64,000 nucleotides of DNA from AV40 sp035568175 (GTDB lineage: Bacteria; Verrucomicrobiota; Verrucomicrobiia; Chthoniobacterales; UBA10450): NCBI GenBank assembly GCA_035568175.1, contig DATMON010000020.1, positions 141,646 to 205,645 on the forward strand, given 5' to 3'. The stretch's first letter is position 1, and each line of letters opens with the position of its first letter. A program made the position numbers and the translations under genes. This document shows, in pieces, positions 8,465-17,419 of the stretch. The notes beneath the pieces are model-generated. The model was not told where the DNA came from. It did no database searches and was given only the letters and a program-made list of their open reading frames with translations.

Positions 8465-11400
8465 GTGAATTTTTTTGGCCGTATCGGAATTCCTTCGCCT
8501 TTACCTCCGATTAGCGCGCGATTACTTTTTGGCATGGGCGGTTTGCAAACGGAAATAGAGCGGCGTGGCGAACGAATCTTTGACTTGGTCGATCAGCACC
8601 CGGAGCCGCTGTTTAGCAAAGCCGGTTTTTATCAGCGGATGATGGCGCTTTCGATGCGGGACGAGCATTTCAAGGTGCAGCTCTTTCGCTTTGTCGACGT
8701 GCTGGCGTCGCTTCATCGCGGCACCGACATCGTCCAGCATCTCGACGAATATTTCGCCGACATGCGCAATGGCTACGCGCCGATGATCCGAACCGGCGTT
8801 GGCTTGGCGAAAATCATCCCTTGGATGAGCGGTCAGGTCCTGCGGTGGAACGTTTCCGGCATGGCGCGCCAGTTCATCGGGGGACGAAATCCCAAGGACG
8901 TGATGAAAACGCTCAGCAAACGCCGCGCTCAAGGCATCGGGTTCACGGTCGATCTTCTCGGCGAGGCCGTCGTGAGCGAACAGGAAGCGGGCGAGTACAC
9001 TACGCGCTGTTTCGAATTACTCGAGCATCTCGGTCGCGAAACGCGCGGCTGGATGGATCCGCTCGGCAAAAACGCCGAGCTGTTTCCGGTCGTTAATCTT
9101 TCCGTAAAAATTTCGGCGCTTTATTCGCAGATGAATCCGGCCGATCCGGCCGACGCGATCGCCCATCTTGCGCCAAAACTGCGCCCGATTTTGCGACGCG
9201 CGCGTGAGCTCGGCGCGTTTGTGAACTTCGACATGGAAAGTTTTGCGCACAAAAACGGAACGCTCGAACTTTTCAGAACGCTCTTTAACGAGAGCGAGTT
9301 TCGCGACTGGCCGCATGCTGGAATTGTGGTGCAGGCCTATCTCAGAGATGCGGAAGACGATTTGCGCGACCTGCTCGATTGGGGCCGCGCGCGCGGAACC
9401 CGGTTCGCAGTTCGCCTGGTCAAAGGCGCCTATTGGGACTTCGAGAAAATAAAATCGCGACAGAACGGATGGGCTTGTCCGGTTTTCCTGCAAAAACCGG
9501 AGAGTGATCTGAATTTCGAAATTCTCACGCGGATTTTGCTCGAGAACGAATCCATCGTTACCTCGGCGTTCGGATCGCACAACGTTCGCAGCATTGCCCA
9601 CGCGCAGGCGCTCGCCGATCAACTTGGAATCGACCGCAGCCGTTTTGAATTTCAATTGCTCTACGGCATGGCCGGTCCGGTGAAACGCGCGCTGGTGGAG
9701 ATGGGTTACCGCGTCCGAGAATATTGTCCGGTCGGTGAACTCTTGCCGGGCATGTCGTATCTCGTTCGCCGTTTGCTCGAGAACACATCGAACGAAGGTT
9801 TCTTGCGCGCCAAGTTTTCGGAGAACGTCTCCGAAGACGAATTGTTGCGCGACCCGGCCGATCTCGTTGCGCAAAATCCGAACGGCGCGCGGCACGTCGA
9901 AGTGGACGACGACGCTTCCCTCGATACGCCGCCCGGTGATACTTATGAAAACGCGCCGCTTGTGAATTTCGTTTATCAACAAAACCAGGATCGGATGCGA
10001 GAAGCGCTTGCCCATGTGCGCACGCAACTCGGCCAAAAATATCCGCTTGTGATCGACGGCGAACGAGTTTGGACCGACAAAACGATCGCTTCGATCAACC
10101 CGACCTCGCCTGATGATGTTGTCGGGCACGTGGCCGAAGCTGGAATTCCGGAAGCAGAGCGCGCGGTCAAAGCGGCGCGAGAGGCGTTCGAAAAGTGGAG
10201 TCGCACTTCGTTTGAGACGCGCTGCCGACTGCTTGAGCGAGCTGCCGATATCATGCACCGCCGACGTTTTGAGCTCTCCGCGCTTGAAGTTTTCGAAGTC
10301 GGCAAGGCCTGGGCGGAAGCGGACGGCGATATTCGCGAAGCGATGGATTTCTGTCGGTTTTATGCGCACGAGATGCGCTTGATCGGGCGGCCACGGCTAA
10401 CGCAGCATGTGCTCGGCGAAGAGAGTTATCAGCATTATTGGCCGCGCGGCGTCGCCATGATCATCGCGCCTTGGAATTTTCCGATGGCAATCTTGTGCGG
10501 CATGACCACGGCCGCGCTCGTTACCGGCAACACCGTTATCATGAAACCGGCCGAACAATCTGCCGTCATCGGCGCGATGTTAATGGAGATTTTTGAGGAA
10601 GCCGGTGTTCCGCCCGGCGTCCTGAATTACTTGCCGGGCAAAGGTTCAGTGATGGGCGCGCATCTGGTCGACCACAAAGATGTCGATCTTATCGCGTTCA
10701 CCGGGTCGCGCGAAGTTGGTTTGCGCATTTGGGAGAGCGCGGGCAAGACGAGAGAAGGTCAACGCGAGCTCAAGCGAGTGATTTGCGAAATGGGCGGCAA
10801 GAACGCCGTCATCATCGATGCCGATGCCGATCTCGACGAAGCGATTGTCGATACGATCTATTCCGCCTTCGGCTATCAGGGGCAAAAATGTTCGGCTTGT
10901 TCGCGGCTGATCATTTTGGAAGAGATTTATCCCCGCGCAATCGAACGCCTGCTCAATGCTGCGGCCAGTTTGCGCGTTGGAAATCCGGAAGACCCCGGAA
11001 TCACCGTTGGCCCGGTGATTGATGGGAAGGCACATAAAAACATTCTCAATTATATTGAGATCGGCAAAAACGAATCGCGGCTCGCTTTCCAACGCGGCGA
11101 CGTTCCGGATAAAGGATTTTTCATTCCGCCGACGATCTTCACCAATGTCGATCCGAAGGCGAAAATCGCGTGCGAAGAAATCTTCGGCCCGGTGCTCAGC
11201 GTAATGAAAGCGCGCGATCTCGATGAAGCATTCGAGATCGCCAACGGCACCGAATTCGCGCTCACCGCCGGATTTTTCTCGCGCAGTCCGGCCCACATCG
11301 AGCGCGCCAAGGCGGAGATCGTCGCCGGTAACGTTTATATCAATCGTTCTTGTACCGGCGCAGTCGTCGGCCGGCATCCGTTTGGCGGATTTAAAATGAG

Positions 11401-11542
11401 CGGCGGCGGCACCAAAGCCGGCGGCGCCGATTATCTCTTGCAGTTCGTGGTGCCACGCGTCGTCACCGAAAACATTACCCGCCACGGCTTCGCGCCCGAA
11501 ACAACGCCACAATATCGCGACGAATTTCTGCCTCCGCGCTAA
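8465..11542 (+). CDS. putA: Bifunctional proline dehydrogenase / delta-1-pyrroline-5-carboxylate dehydrogenase
   Basis: A 1025-aa fusion that oxidises proline to glutamate. The proline dehydrogenase barrel spans about residues 100-470, with RLVKGAYWD near 318 and YCPVGELLPGMSYLVRR near 418, which bind FAD and substrate. The aldehyde dehydrogenase domain spans about 515-1000: WNFPMAI, the general-base Glu in CEMGGKN near 773 and the nucleophilic Cys in GQKCSACSR near 805. No N-terminal ribbon-helix-helix DNA-binding domain is present, so this is the shorter, non-repressor PutA type. The frame starts with GTG; the ATG at 8534 (MGGLQTEIERRG) may be the true start. Confidence 0.93.
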   Translation: MNFFGRIGIPSPLPPISARLLFGMGGLQTEIERRGERIFDLVDQHPEPLFSKAGFYQRMMALSMRDEHFKVQLFRFVDVLASLHRGTDIVQHLDEYFADMRNGYAPMIRTGVGLAKIIPWMSGQVLRWNVSGMARQFIGGRNPKDVMKTLSKRRAQGIGFTVDLLGEAVVSEQEAGEYTTRCFELLEHLGRETRGWMDPLGKNAELFPVVNLSVKISALYSQMNPADPADAIAHLAPKLRPILRRARELGAFVNFDMESFAHKNGTLELFRTLFNESEFRDWPHAGIVVQAYLRDAEDDLRDLLDWGRARGTRFAVRLVKGAYWDFEKIKSRQNGWACPVFLQKPESDLNFEILTRILLENESIVTSAFGSHNVRSIAHAQALADQLGIDRSRFEFQLLYGMAGPVKRALVEMGYRVREYCPVGELLPGMSYLVRRLLENTSNEGFLRAKFSENVSEDELLRDPADLVAQNPNGARHVEVDDDASLDTPPGDTYENAPLVNFVYQQNQDRMREALAHVRTQLGQKYPLVIDGERVWTDKTIASINPTSPDDVVGHVAEAGIPEAERAVKAAREAFEKWSRTSFETRCRLLERAADIMHRRRFELSALEVFEVGKAWAEADGDIREAMDFCRFYAHEMRLIGRPRLTQHVLGEESYQHYWPRGVAMIIAPWNFPMAILCGMTTAALVTGNTVIMKPAEQSAVIGAMLMEIFEEAGVPPGVLNYLPGKGSVMGAHLVDHKDVDLIAFTGSREVGLRIWESAGKTREGQRELKRVICEMGGKNAVIIDADADLDEAIVDTIYSAFGYQGQKCSACSRLIILEEIYPRAIERLLNAAASLRVGNPEDPGITVGPVIDGKAHKNILNYIEIGKNESRLAFQRGDVPDKGFFIPPTIFTNVDPKAKIACEEIFGPVLSVMKARDLDEAFEIANGTEFALTAGFFSRSPAHIERAKAEIVAGNVYINRSCTGAVVGRHPFGGFKMSGGGTKAGGADYLLQFVVPRVVTENITRHGFAPETTPQYRDEFLPPR

Positions 11543-11549
11543 TTCGGAT

Positions 11550-11897
11550 CTAGCGATCCGGCGGTTGGCCTTTGTGCAACAATTGCACGACCGACACGAT
11601 CATATAGATCACCGGCCAGGCGGCGGCGGCGAGGATAACGGCGAACACGACCATTTCCTTCACGCGTTCGCGTGCGGCCTCGATTAGATATTCGCGACCC
11701 AAGTTGTAACGACGGAACTCGCCGTCGTCGTTGGGCCAGTAGCCATGCCATCGGCCAGCTCCGGACTGGAAGAAGAAGTCGGTTCGCGGAAATCGATGAT
11801 CGTAGAGCTGAAAGTTCGGTTTCACGGTGCCCTGATATAGCTTCGAGCGTTCCACATCCTTAATCAACGGATTGAACTCGTTCGCCTCCCGACTCAC
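11550..11897 (-). CDS. Small membrane protein, unknown function
   Basis: A 115-aa protein: a hydrophilic, Trp/Tyr/Phe-rich N-terminal 80 residues (TDFFFQSGAGRWHGYWP) and one C-terminal transmembrane helix (VVFAVILAAAAWPVIYMIVSVV). No family recognised. It lies 17 bases downstream of an alpha/beta-hydrolase gene on the same strand and converges on putA with 7 bases between stops. Confidence 0.6.
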   Translation of the reverse strand: MSREANEFNPLIKDVERSKLYQGTVKPNFQLYDHRFPRTDFFFQSGAGRWHGYWPNDDGEFRRYNLGREYLIEAARERVKEMVVFAVILAAAAWPVIYMIVSVVQLLHKGQPPDR

Positions 11898-11914
11898 TCG
11901 CCGCTACCTCGCGG

Positions 11915-12793
11915 CTAGTGCCTGTCCGGCTCGGACCCGTCCATGTCGCTCGTCCCATTCGCCCCATTCATCCAATCGATGATTTTGTCGTGCGCGTGAT
12001 TGAGCACGCTGACATAATTTGCGTCTTCAATCGCGAAGAATTCGACAAATGGAAATTCGCGCGCGAGCTCACGCCCCATTCGGACTGGAATGACTTCGTC
12101 GCTCGTGCCGTGAAAAATTGCGATGCGCGCGTTGGGGTTGCGCCTCACGACCTCCGCGAGATTCGCGCGATTATCATAACTCTCGATGAGCAATCGCGCG
12201 ATCCAGCTACCCAAAATCGTGGCGGCTTCCTCTCGCAGCGTGGTGAACGGTGCGATTAAAACAACACGGGCAACGCGGTGGTGCGCAGCAAAATCGAGCG
12301 CGACCGCTGCGCCCAACGAATGGCCAATCGTGCAAAGCGTTAAATGATCTTCGTCGGTGTGAAGCCGCTCAGTCAGCGCCCTCAGTGCGGCGTCCACCGA
12401 CGCGCGCGTGCTCGCGATCGTCGCGTAACCATCATTCTTCCCGTAACCTGGATAATCGATCAGCAACAGGGCGTCGCCGTTGTACGGATATTCGCGAAGA
12501 ATTGTCGTCCAATCGAGCGCGAGCGAACCATTGCCACAAAACGCGAGCCAGAGCCGTTTCGGCACTGGTGCGCTACCGGGAATGTAATACGCGCGATATT
12601 TCGCGGTCGCGACCGTGTAATCGATTTCTACGCCGTCTGCTGGAAACGCATAGGCATAGCTCTCATCGTACGGGCGCGGGTGATAAACCATCGAATGCTG
12701 CCGAAAATAGAGGATCGACAGCGCAGCTAGAAGAAGAAGGCAAACGCTGACGAGCGCCCGAACTATTTTCCGTGCGACCAACGGATTACGCAT
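11915..12793 (-). CDS. Alpha/beta hydrolase, membrane-anchored
   Basis: A 292-aa protein with an N-terminal hydrophobic anchor (residues 12-29) and an alpha/beta-hydrolase fold. The nucleophile elbow GHSLG is near residue 164, the acid is in HGTSDEVIP near 229, and the catalytic histidine is in LNHAHDK near 262. LAFCGNGS supplies the oxyanion-hole region. It resembles the YfhR/BEM46-like serine hydrolases of the inner membrane. Substrate unknown. Confidence 0.83.
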   Translation of the reverse strand: MRNPLVARKIVRALVSVCLLLLAALSILYFRQHSMVYHPRPYDESYAYAFPADGVEIDYTVATAKYRAYYIPGSAPVPKRLWLAFCGNGSLALDWTTILREYPYNGDALLLIDYPGYGKNDGYATIASTRASVDAALRALTERLHTDEDHLTLCTIGHSLGAAVALDFAAHHRVARVVLIAPFTTLREEAATILGSWIARLLIESYDNRANLAEVVRRNPNARIAIFHGTSDEVIPVRMGRELAREFPFVEFFAIEDANYVSVLNHAHDKIIDWMNGANGTSDMDGSEPDRH

Positions 12794-12855
12794 CGCGCCG
12801 CAAGAACGTGCTCAGAGCGACGCGATGCAAATCCGCTTTGCAGACTACAGGCCGC

Positions 12856-13227
12856 TTATCGCCAGTGACCAGGGACCCAAACCCAACCTGCACCTCTGCT
12901 CACCCAATGTCCTGGGACCCAAACAGCCGTGGTACGGGGCGGCCTGACCCAAGAGCCAGGCACCCAAACGTAATCCCTTCCGGACCATCGCCAGTAACCG
13001 GGTGTCCAAATGTAACCCGGACCCGGCGCGACAGTTTGCGCTTCAATCCGCACCGTTGGTGGCGCCTGCTGCACTACGACCTCGCGCGTCACAACCCCAC
13101 TCGTCGGAGCTCCAGTGGTCACTTCTTGCGTGGTGGTTGTCGTTGTCGTAACGGGCGGCGGCGTTTTGTCGGCACAGCCGATCAATGCCAACGGCGCCAG
13201 CGCCAACATCCAAATGCGTATTCTCAT
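12856..13227 (-). CDS. WxPGxW-repeat lipoprotein (YXWGXW family)
   Basis: A 123-aa protein with lipobox LIGC (residues 14-17), a Thr-run (TTTTTTT), and four aromatic repeats (WTPGYW, WVPGSW, WVPGHW, WVPGHW) filling the C-terminal half. This is the YXWGXW/BcpO-like repeat family of small secreted or outer-membrane proteins of unknown function. The repeats are regular, about 15 residues apart. The rsmI gene diverges from it. Confidence 0.75.
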   Translation of the reverse strand: MRIRIWMLALAPLALIGCADKTPPPVTTTTTTTQEVTTGAPTSGVVTREVVVQQAPPTVRIEAQTVAPGPGYIWTPGYWRWSGRDYVWVPGSWVRPPRTTAVWVPGHWVSRGAGWVWVPGHWR

Positions 13228-13296
13228 AATATTCCCTTCTGTAATACGTTCGTTTCTGGTTAGACGATCTGGACCTATTCAAATTCACCGGAAGCA

Positions 13297-14007
13297 ATGC
13301 TTTACGTCGTCGCTACACCGATCGGAAACCTGGGCGACATCACGCTGCGGGCGCTGGAAATCTTAAAAGATGTCGATCTTGTCGCAGCCGAAGACACCCG
13401 ACACTCCGGGATCTTGCTCAAGCATTATCAGATCAAGAAACCGCTGATCAGTTATCACGAGCACAACGAAGCGATGCGAACTGCACAGCTCGTGGAACGA
13501 CTCGCGACCGGCGAAAAGATTGCGTTGATCACCGACGCCGGAACGCCAGGGCTTTCCGATCCCGGCGCGCGATTGATTCGGGAATGCATCAAACGCGAAC
13601 TGACTTTCACGATTATTCCTGGCGCGTCCTCAATTTCAACCGCGCTCGTAGGTTCCGGATTCTCCGCCGAGAAATTTTTCTTCGGCGGATTTCTTCCCGT
13701 CAAAAGCGGCCAGCGCGAACGCGAAGTGCGCGCGGCAGCCGCACGCGAGGAGACATCTATCTATTTCGAATCGCCTTATCGACTCACTAAGACGCTCAAG
13801 GTCTGCGGCGACATCATGCCGGATCGACAACTCTGCGTGGCCCGCGAGCTGACTAAGAAGTTCGAGGAATTTCGCAGTGGAACGGGTTCGGAGTTGTTCG
13901 CACACTACGAGGCGCATCCGCCCAAAGGAGAGATTGTGCTGTTGATATCAGAGGTGGATCGGCCGCTCCGCGGGCGATGCCAATTAAATGCGGCTCCGCC
14001 GTCATAA
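13297..14007 (+). CDS. rsmI: 16S rRNA (cytidine(1402)-2'-O)-methyltransferase
   Basis: A 236-aa member of the tetrapyrrole methylase superfamily. VVATPIGNLGDITLRAL at the N terminus, AAEDTRHSGILLKHY, ITDAGTPGLSDPG and FESPYR are the RsmI signature blocks. It uses SAM to 2'-O-methylate C1402 of 16S rRNA. The C-terminal helical domain found in longer homologues (about 280 aa) is missing or very short. The motif ATGTCGATCTT occurs at 13370-13380. Confidence 0.93.
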   Translation: MLYVVATPIGNLGDITLRALEILKDVDLVAAEDTRHSGILLKHYQIKKPLISYHEHNEAMRTAQLVERLATGEKIALITDAGTPGLSDPGARLIRECIKRELTFTIIPGASSISTALVGSGFSAEKFFFGGFLPVKSGQREREVRAAAAREETSIYFESPYRLTKTLKVCGDIMPDRQLCVARELTKKFEEFRSGTGSELFAHYEAHPPKGEIVLLISEVDRPLRGRCQLNAAPPS

Positions 14008-14105
14008 ATAACATCGAGCAAGGGAATGCTCGATCCACCTTTCTGTTTGCCAAAGCCGGCTATCTGTGTGAATTTGCGCGGCTTTTTCTCCCCAGAAAGT
14101 ACGTT
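14008..14105 (+). promoter_or_regulatory. rplU leader with two hairpins
   Basis: This 98-base leader holds a perfect hairpin, ATCGAGCA...TGCTCGAT (about 14012-14034), and a second stem AAAGCCG...CGGCTTTTT (about 14053-14089) that ends in a T-run 17 bases before the rplU ATG. The second stem has a long loop but looks like an intrinsic terminator or attenuator. It may control L21/L27 expression, but I cannot show that it does. Confidence 0.4.
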
Positions 14106-14441
14106 ATGACCTACGCAATCATTAAGACGGGCGGACGGCAGTATCGCGTCGCGGAAGGCGACACGGTCGATGTCGATCTTCTGGAGGTCGATGCCGGCAA
14201 AACCGCGACCTTCGGCGAAGTGTTGATGTTCGCCGATGGCAAGAACGTCACTCACGGCGATCCGCTGATCTCCGGCGCGAAAGTCACGGCCGAAGTGGTC
14301 GAGCAGCGTAAGGACAAAAAAGTCATCGCGTTCAAATACAGACGGCGCAAAGGTTACCACCGAACAGTTGGACATCGTCGCAAACTGACGCGTGTGAAAA
14401 TCAAAAGCATCACCGGCGGCTCAAAATCGAAAAAGGCTTAG
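14106..14441 (+). CDS. rplU: 50S ribosomal protein L21
   Basis: A 111-aa protein starting MTYAIIKTGGRQYRVAEGD, the L21 signature, and ending in a basic tail (KSKKA). The internal FKYRRRKGYHRTVGHRR segment matches the conserved L21 C-terminal block. The open frame runs upstream to 13977, but 14106 is the family start. It is followed 31 bases later by rpmA, the usual rplU-rpmA pair. Confidence 0.97.
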   Translation: MTYAIIKTGGRQYRVAEGDTVDVDLLEVDAGKTATFGEVLMFADGKNVTHGDPLISGAKVTAEVVEQRKDKKVIAFKYRRRKGYHRTVGHRRKLTRVKIKSITGGSKSKKA

Positions 14442-14472
14442 TCTCAACTCCTCAACCTTTCAACTTCTTCCC

Positions 14473-14727
14473 ATGGCTCATAAAAAAGGACAAGGCAGTG
14501 TTAAGAATGGCCGCGATAGCGTCAGCAAACGGCTCGGTGTAAAAAGATTCGGCAGCGAGTTGGTCGTCGCCGGCAACATCATCGTGCGCCAACGCGGGAC
14601 GAAATTTCTACCCGGTAAGAATGTCGGCCTTGGCCGTGATTACACAATTTTCGCGCTAGTCGACGGCAACGTCCGCTTCGATCGCGGCGGGCGACGGGTC
14701 AATATCGATCCGGTCGCTGCGAAGTAA
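14473..14727 (+). CDS. rpmA: 50S ribosomal protein L27
   Basis: An 84-aa protein starting MAHKKGQGSVKNGRDS, with the conserved SKRLGVKRFG and GNIIVRQRGTKF blocks. L27 reaches the peptidyl-transferase centre with its N-terminal tail; no cleavable N-terminal extension of the Firmicutes type is present. It follows rplU directly. Confidence 0.97.
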   Translation: MAHKKGQGSVKNGRDSVSKRLGVKRFGSELVVAGNIIVRQRGTKFLPGKNVGLGRDYTIFALVDGNVRFDRGGRRVNIDPVAAK

Positions 14728-14776
14728 CTGTTTCCCTTCCCGATTCGGCCCGAGTGCGGTATAACCAGTCGCCCTC

Positions 14777-15379
14777 ATGAAATATCGCACGTTCATCCTG
14801 TTTGGTGCGCCCGGCAGTGGAAAAGGCACCCAGGGCAAGACGCTCGGAACGATTCCGCGCTTTTTTCATTGTCCGTGCGGCGATGTGTTTCGTTCGATCG
14901 ATACACGGACGAAAGTCGGTAAAGCATTTCTGGAATATTCGAGCAAAGGGCAGCTGGTTCCCGACGACATCACTGTCGAACTTTGGAAAGAAGCAATCGA
15001 CGCCGCAGTCGACGTCCACAAATTCAAGCCGGACATCGACATTCTCGTACTCGACGGGATTCCGCGAAATGTGAATCAGGCCAAGATCATGCGGGAGTTG
15101 ATTGATGTGGAAAAACTCTTCCATCTCGCCTGTCCAAACCGCGAGACGCTCTTTGGCCGATTAAAGAAACGCGCGCTGAAAGACAACCGACTCGATGACG
15201 CAAACGAAGAGGTCATTCAAAAGCGACTCGACATTTACGAAATGGAATCGAAGCCGGTCCTGACCCATTATCCCAAAGATTGCATCAGTGTGATTGACGC
15301 CATGCAGCCGCCCGCGAAAGTGTTATTCGATATCTTAGCGAGTATAAACGGCGTCAAAAATGAGTCGGCAACAGTTTGA
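14777..15379 (+). CDS. adk: Nucleoside monophosphate kinase (adenylate kinase family)
   Basis: A 200-aa P-loop kinase. GAPGSGKGTQ (residues 10-19) is the Walker A loop, LDGIPRN is the NMP-binding DGFPR-type motif, and NRLDDANEEVIQKRL corresponds to the RxDD lid region. There is no long zinc-type lid. FFHCPCGDVFRS replaces the usual HLSTGDMLR, so the NMP specificity may differ from true Adk; the symbol is tentative. It is in line with rplU-rpmA and overlaps the next small gene by 20 bases. Confidence 0.82.
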   Translation: MKYRTFILFGAPGSGKGTQGKTLGTIPRFFHCPCGDVFRSIDTRTKVGKAFLEYSSKGQLVPDDITVELWKEAIDAAVDVHKFKPDIDILVLDGIPRNVNQAKIMRELIDVEKLFHLACPNRETLFGRLKKRALKDNRLDDANEEVIQKRLDIYEMESKPVLTHYPKDCISVIDAMQPPAKVLFDILASINGVKNESATV

Positions 15380-15602
15380 AAATTTCACAGCTTCGACCCT
15401 GTATTGCGAGAAATGCCGCGCCACGACCCCGGTGCGTGAGAAGCTGCTGCTAGTTCTGCCTGACCGCGAGATCTTCGATTATCTCTGCACCGAATGCGGG
15501 TCGTCGGTTGGACAACGCGAAGTCACTGCCGGCGAAAAAATGATGGCCGAAACGGTCGCCGGCCGAAATCGCAGGAGCGTACCTCTTCGATCGCTTCGAT
15601 AA
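15360..15602 (+). CDS. Small zinc-ribbon protein, unknown function
   Basis: An 80-aa protein with two CxxC pairs (YCEKC near residue 16, LCTEC near residue 43) spaced like a zinc ribbon and a basic C terminus. It overlaps the kinase gene by 20 bases and is followed 7 bases later by fmt, so it is probably cotranscribed. No named family recognised. Confidence 0.6.
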   Translation: MSRQQFENFTASTLYCEKCRATTPVREKLLLVLPDREIFDYLCTECGSSVGQREVTAGEKMMAETVAGRNRRSVPLRSLR

Positions 15603-15609
15603 ACCGCAA

Positions 15610-16518
15610 ATGCGGATCGTATTCATCGGCACGGGCGAAATTGGCGTGCCGACGTTGCGCGCACTCCAGCCATCCGAGCACGAACTGGCTGGAGTTGTCA
15701 CCCAACCGGACAAACCGGTTGGCCGCGCTCAAAAAATTACCGCGCCCGCGATCAAAGCTGCGCTAGCTGGGACCAACATCTCGGTTTTACAACCGGTGCG
15801 AATCAAAGATCGCGAAGCGATCGATCAAATTCGTGCGCTCGGGCCGGATGTGATCGTGGTGATGGCGTATGGACAAATCTTACCGCGTGCTGTGCTCGAG
15901 ATTCCAAAGATTGGATGTTTGAATTTGCACGCGTCGCTTCTTCCGCGCTGGCGCGGCGCAGCTCCAATCCAGGCGGCAATTGCAGCCGGCGACCGCGAGA
16001 CGGGCATCACGGTGATGCACATGGACGAAGGTCTCGATACCGGCGACATCTTGCTGCAACGCAAGATCGACATCTCGCCAACTGAGACGGGCGCGACATT
16101 GCACGATAAACTCGGGGAGATCGCGCCCGAGACATTGCTTGAATCTTTGCGCCTGCTTGCGATTGGATGTGCGCCGCGCATTCCCCAAGACAAGTCGCTG
16201 GCAAGTTATGCGCCGAAATTGAATCGCGAAGCAGGTCGTATCAATTGGAACGAGACGGCTGAAGTTATTGAAAGAAAAATTCGCGCTTACAATCCCTGGC
16301 CCAGCGCGTTCACTGAATTTGCCGGTCGCAATTTGAAAATCTTTTCGGCAACGATTGTCGATCTTCGTGGAAAGTCGGGCGAAGTTTTGCGGAAAGATCA
16401 GGAGCTTGTTATTGCGACGTCGGATCGCGCTTTGTCGCTGACGGAAGTCCAACTCGAAGGAAAGCGACGGATGAGCGCGGCGGAGTTTTTGCGCGGTTTG
16501 TCATCCCGAACAAAGTGA
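15610..16518 (+). CDS. fmt: Methionyl-tRNA formyltransferase
   Basis: A 302-aa protein. MRIVFIGTGEIGVPTL opens the formyltransferase fold, LNLHASLLPRWRGAAPI near residue 105 carries the catalytic Asn-His and the SLLP motif that binds 10-formyl-THF, and MDEGLDTGDIL carries the catalytic Asp. The C-terminal OB-like domain is present. It formylates initiator Met-tRNA. The last residues and the stop codon are encoded by the left arm of a dispersed palindromic repeat (16499 on). Confidence 0.95.
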   Translation: MRIVFIGTGEIGVPTLRALQPSEHELAGVVTQPDKPVGRAQKITAPAIKAALAGTNISVLQPVRIKDREAIDQIRALGPDVIVVMAYGQILPRAVLEIPKIGCLNLHASLLPRWRGAAPIQAAIAAGDRETGITVMHMDEGLDTGDILLQRKIDISPTETGATLHDKLGEIAPETLLESLRLLAIGCAPRIPQDKSLASYAPKLNREAGRINWNETAEVIERKIRAYNPWPSAFTEFAGRNLKIFSATIVDLRGKSGEVLRKDQELVIATSDRALSLTEVQLEGKRRMSAAEFLRGLSSRTK

Positions 16519-16607
16519 GGGATCTCTGACAGGGCCGTTGATCACGCCCAGTAACTTGTGTGATCCAAGCTGCGACTGCGAGATTCCTCGCTCCGCTCGG
16601 AATGACA
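16499..16607. repeat. Dispersed bipartite palindromic repeat, family A, copy 3
   Basis: The left arm GTCATCCCGAACAAAGTGAG runs through the fmt stop codon. The right arm (about 16579-16607, ...CTCGCTCCGCTCGGAATGACAG) is inverted to it. The arms match copies 1 and 2. A short hairpin GACAGCG-CAT-CGCTGTC follows directly. The element fills the gap between fmt and pyrH. Confidence 0.75.
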
Positions 16608-16666
16608 GCGCATCGCTGTCATTTTGCTTTCAAAACGTTGCGACCTCCTGTTTCATTTGCCCTGCC

Positions 16667-17407
16667 ATGAAGACCGAGGCGCCGGCTTACAAACGCATCG
16701 TGCTCAAATTGAGCGGCGAGGCTCTTCAAGAGCGCGGTTCGCGCGAAAACATTTCGCCGGCGGTCGTGCGCGAAATCGCCGACCGAATCAAGGACGTGCA
16801 CAGCCTCGGCGTCCAAATTTCCATTGTCATCGGAGGCGGAAATATTTGGCGCGGCTCGTCCGCGGCGGTGCGCGGCATGGATCGAACAACGGCCGATTAC
16901 ATGGGCATGCTGGCGACGGTAATCAACGCGCTCGCGTTGCGCAGCACGCTGACCAAGATCGGCGTCGAGGCGCGCGTGCAAACCGCGATTGAAATGAAGA
17001 ACGTGGCCGAGCCGTTTATTCTCGGCCGCGCGATTCGGCATCTCGAGTTGGGTCGGGTGGTGATTTTCGCGGCCGGCACCGGCAATCCTTATTTTTCAAC
17101 CGACACGACGGCGGCGTTGCGCGCGAGCGAGATCGGCGCTGATGTCATCTTGAAAGCGACCAAAGTGGACGGCGTTTACGATCGCGATCCGAATACCGAC
17201 TCGAACGCGAAACGTTTCGAGCGAATCACATTTACGGAAGCACTGACGAAACGATTGCAGGTGATGGACTCAACCGCTTTCAGCCTTTGCATGGACAACA
17301 AAATTCCGATTGTCGTGTTCGACATGTACAAACCGGGCATTTTGCGCGACGCGGTGCTTGGCCGAAAAGTTGGGACCCTCGTTTGCGATGAAGCGGGGAC
17401 GAAGTAA
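16667..17407 (+). CDS. pyrH: UMP kinase
   Basis: A 246-aa amino-acid-kinase fold protein. KRIVLKLSGEAL near residue 10, IVIGGGNIWRG near 60 and KATKVDGVYDRDP near 165 are the PyrH signatures. It phosphorylates UMP to UDP with ATP. The frame extends upstream to 16538 through repeat DNA; the ATG at 16667 (MKTEAPAYKR) is the family start. It is followed 12 bases later by frr, the usual pyrH-frr pair. Confidence 0.96.
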   Translation: MKTEAPAYKRIVLKLSGEALQERGSRENISPAVVREIADRIKDVHSLGVQISIVIGGGNIWRGSSAAVRGMDRTTADYMGMLATVINALALRSTLTKIGVEARVQTAIEMKNVAEPFILGRAIRHLELGRVVIFAAGTGNPYFSTDTTAALRASEIGADVILKATKVDGVYDRDPNTDSNAKRFERITFTEALTKRLQVMDSTAFSLCMDNKIPIVVFDMYKPGILRDAVLGRKVGTLVCDEAGTK

Positions 17408-17419
17408 AAATAAACGCCC

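Noticed and set aside
9017..10369. A 450-residue open frame on the minus strand
   Set aside because: It is antisense to the well-supported putA gene and results from GC-rich third positions; its translation shows no domain.
10646..11512. A 288-residue open frame on the minus strand
   Set aside because: Antisense shadow of the aldehyde dehydrogenase part of putA.
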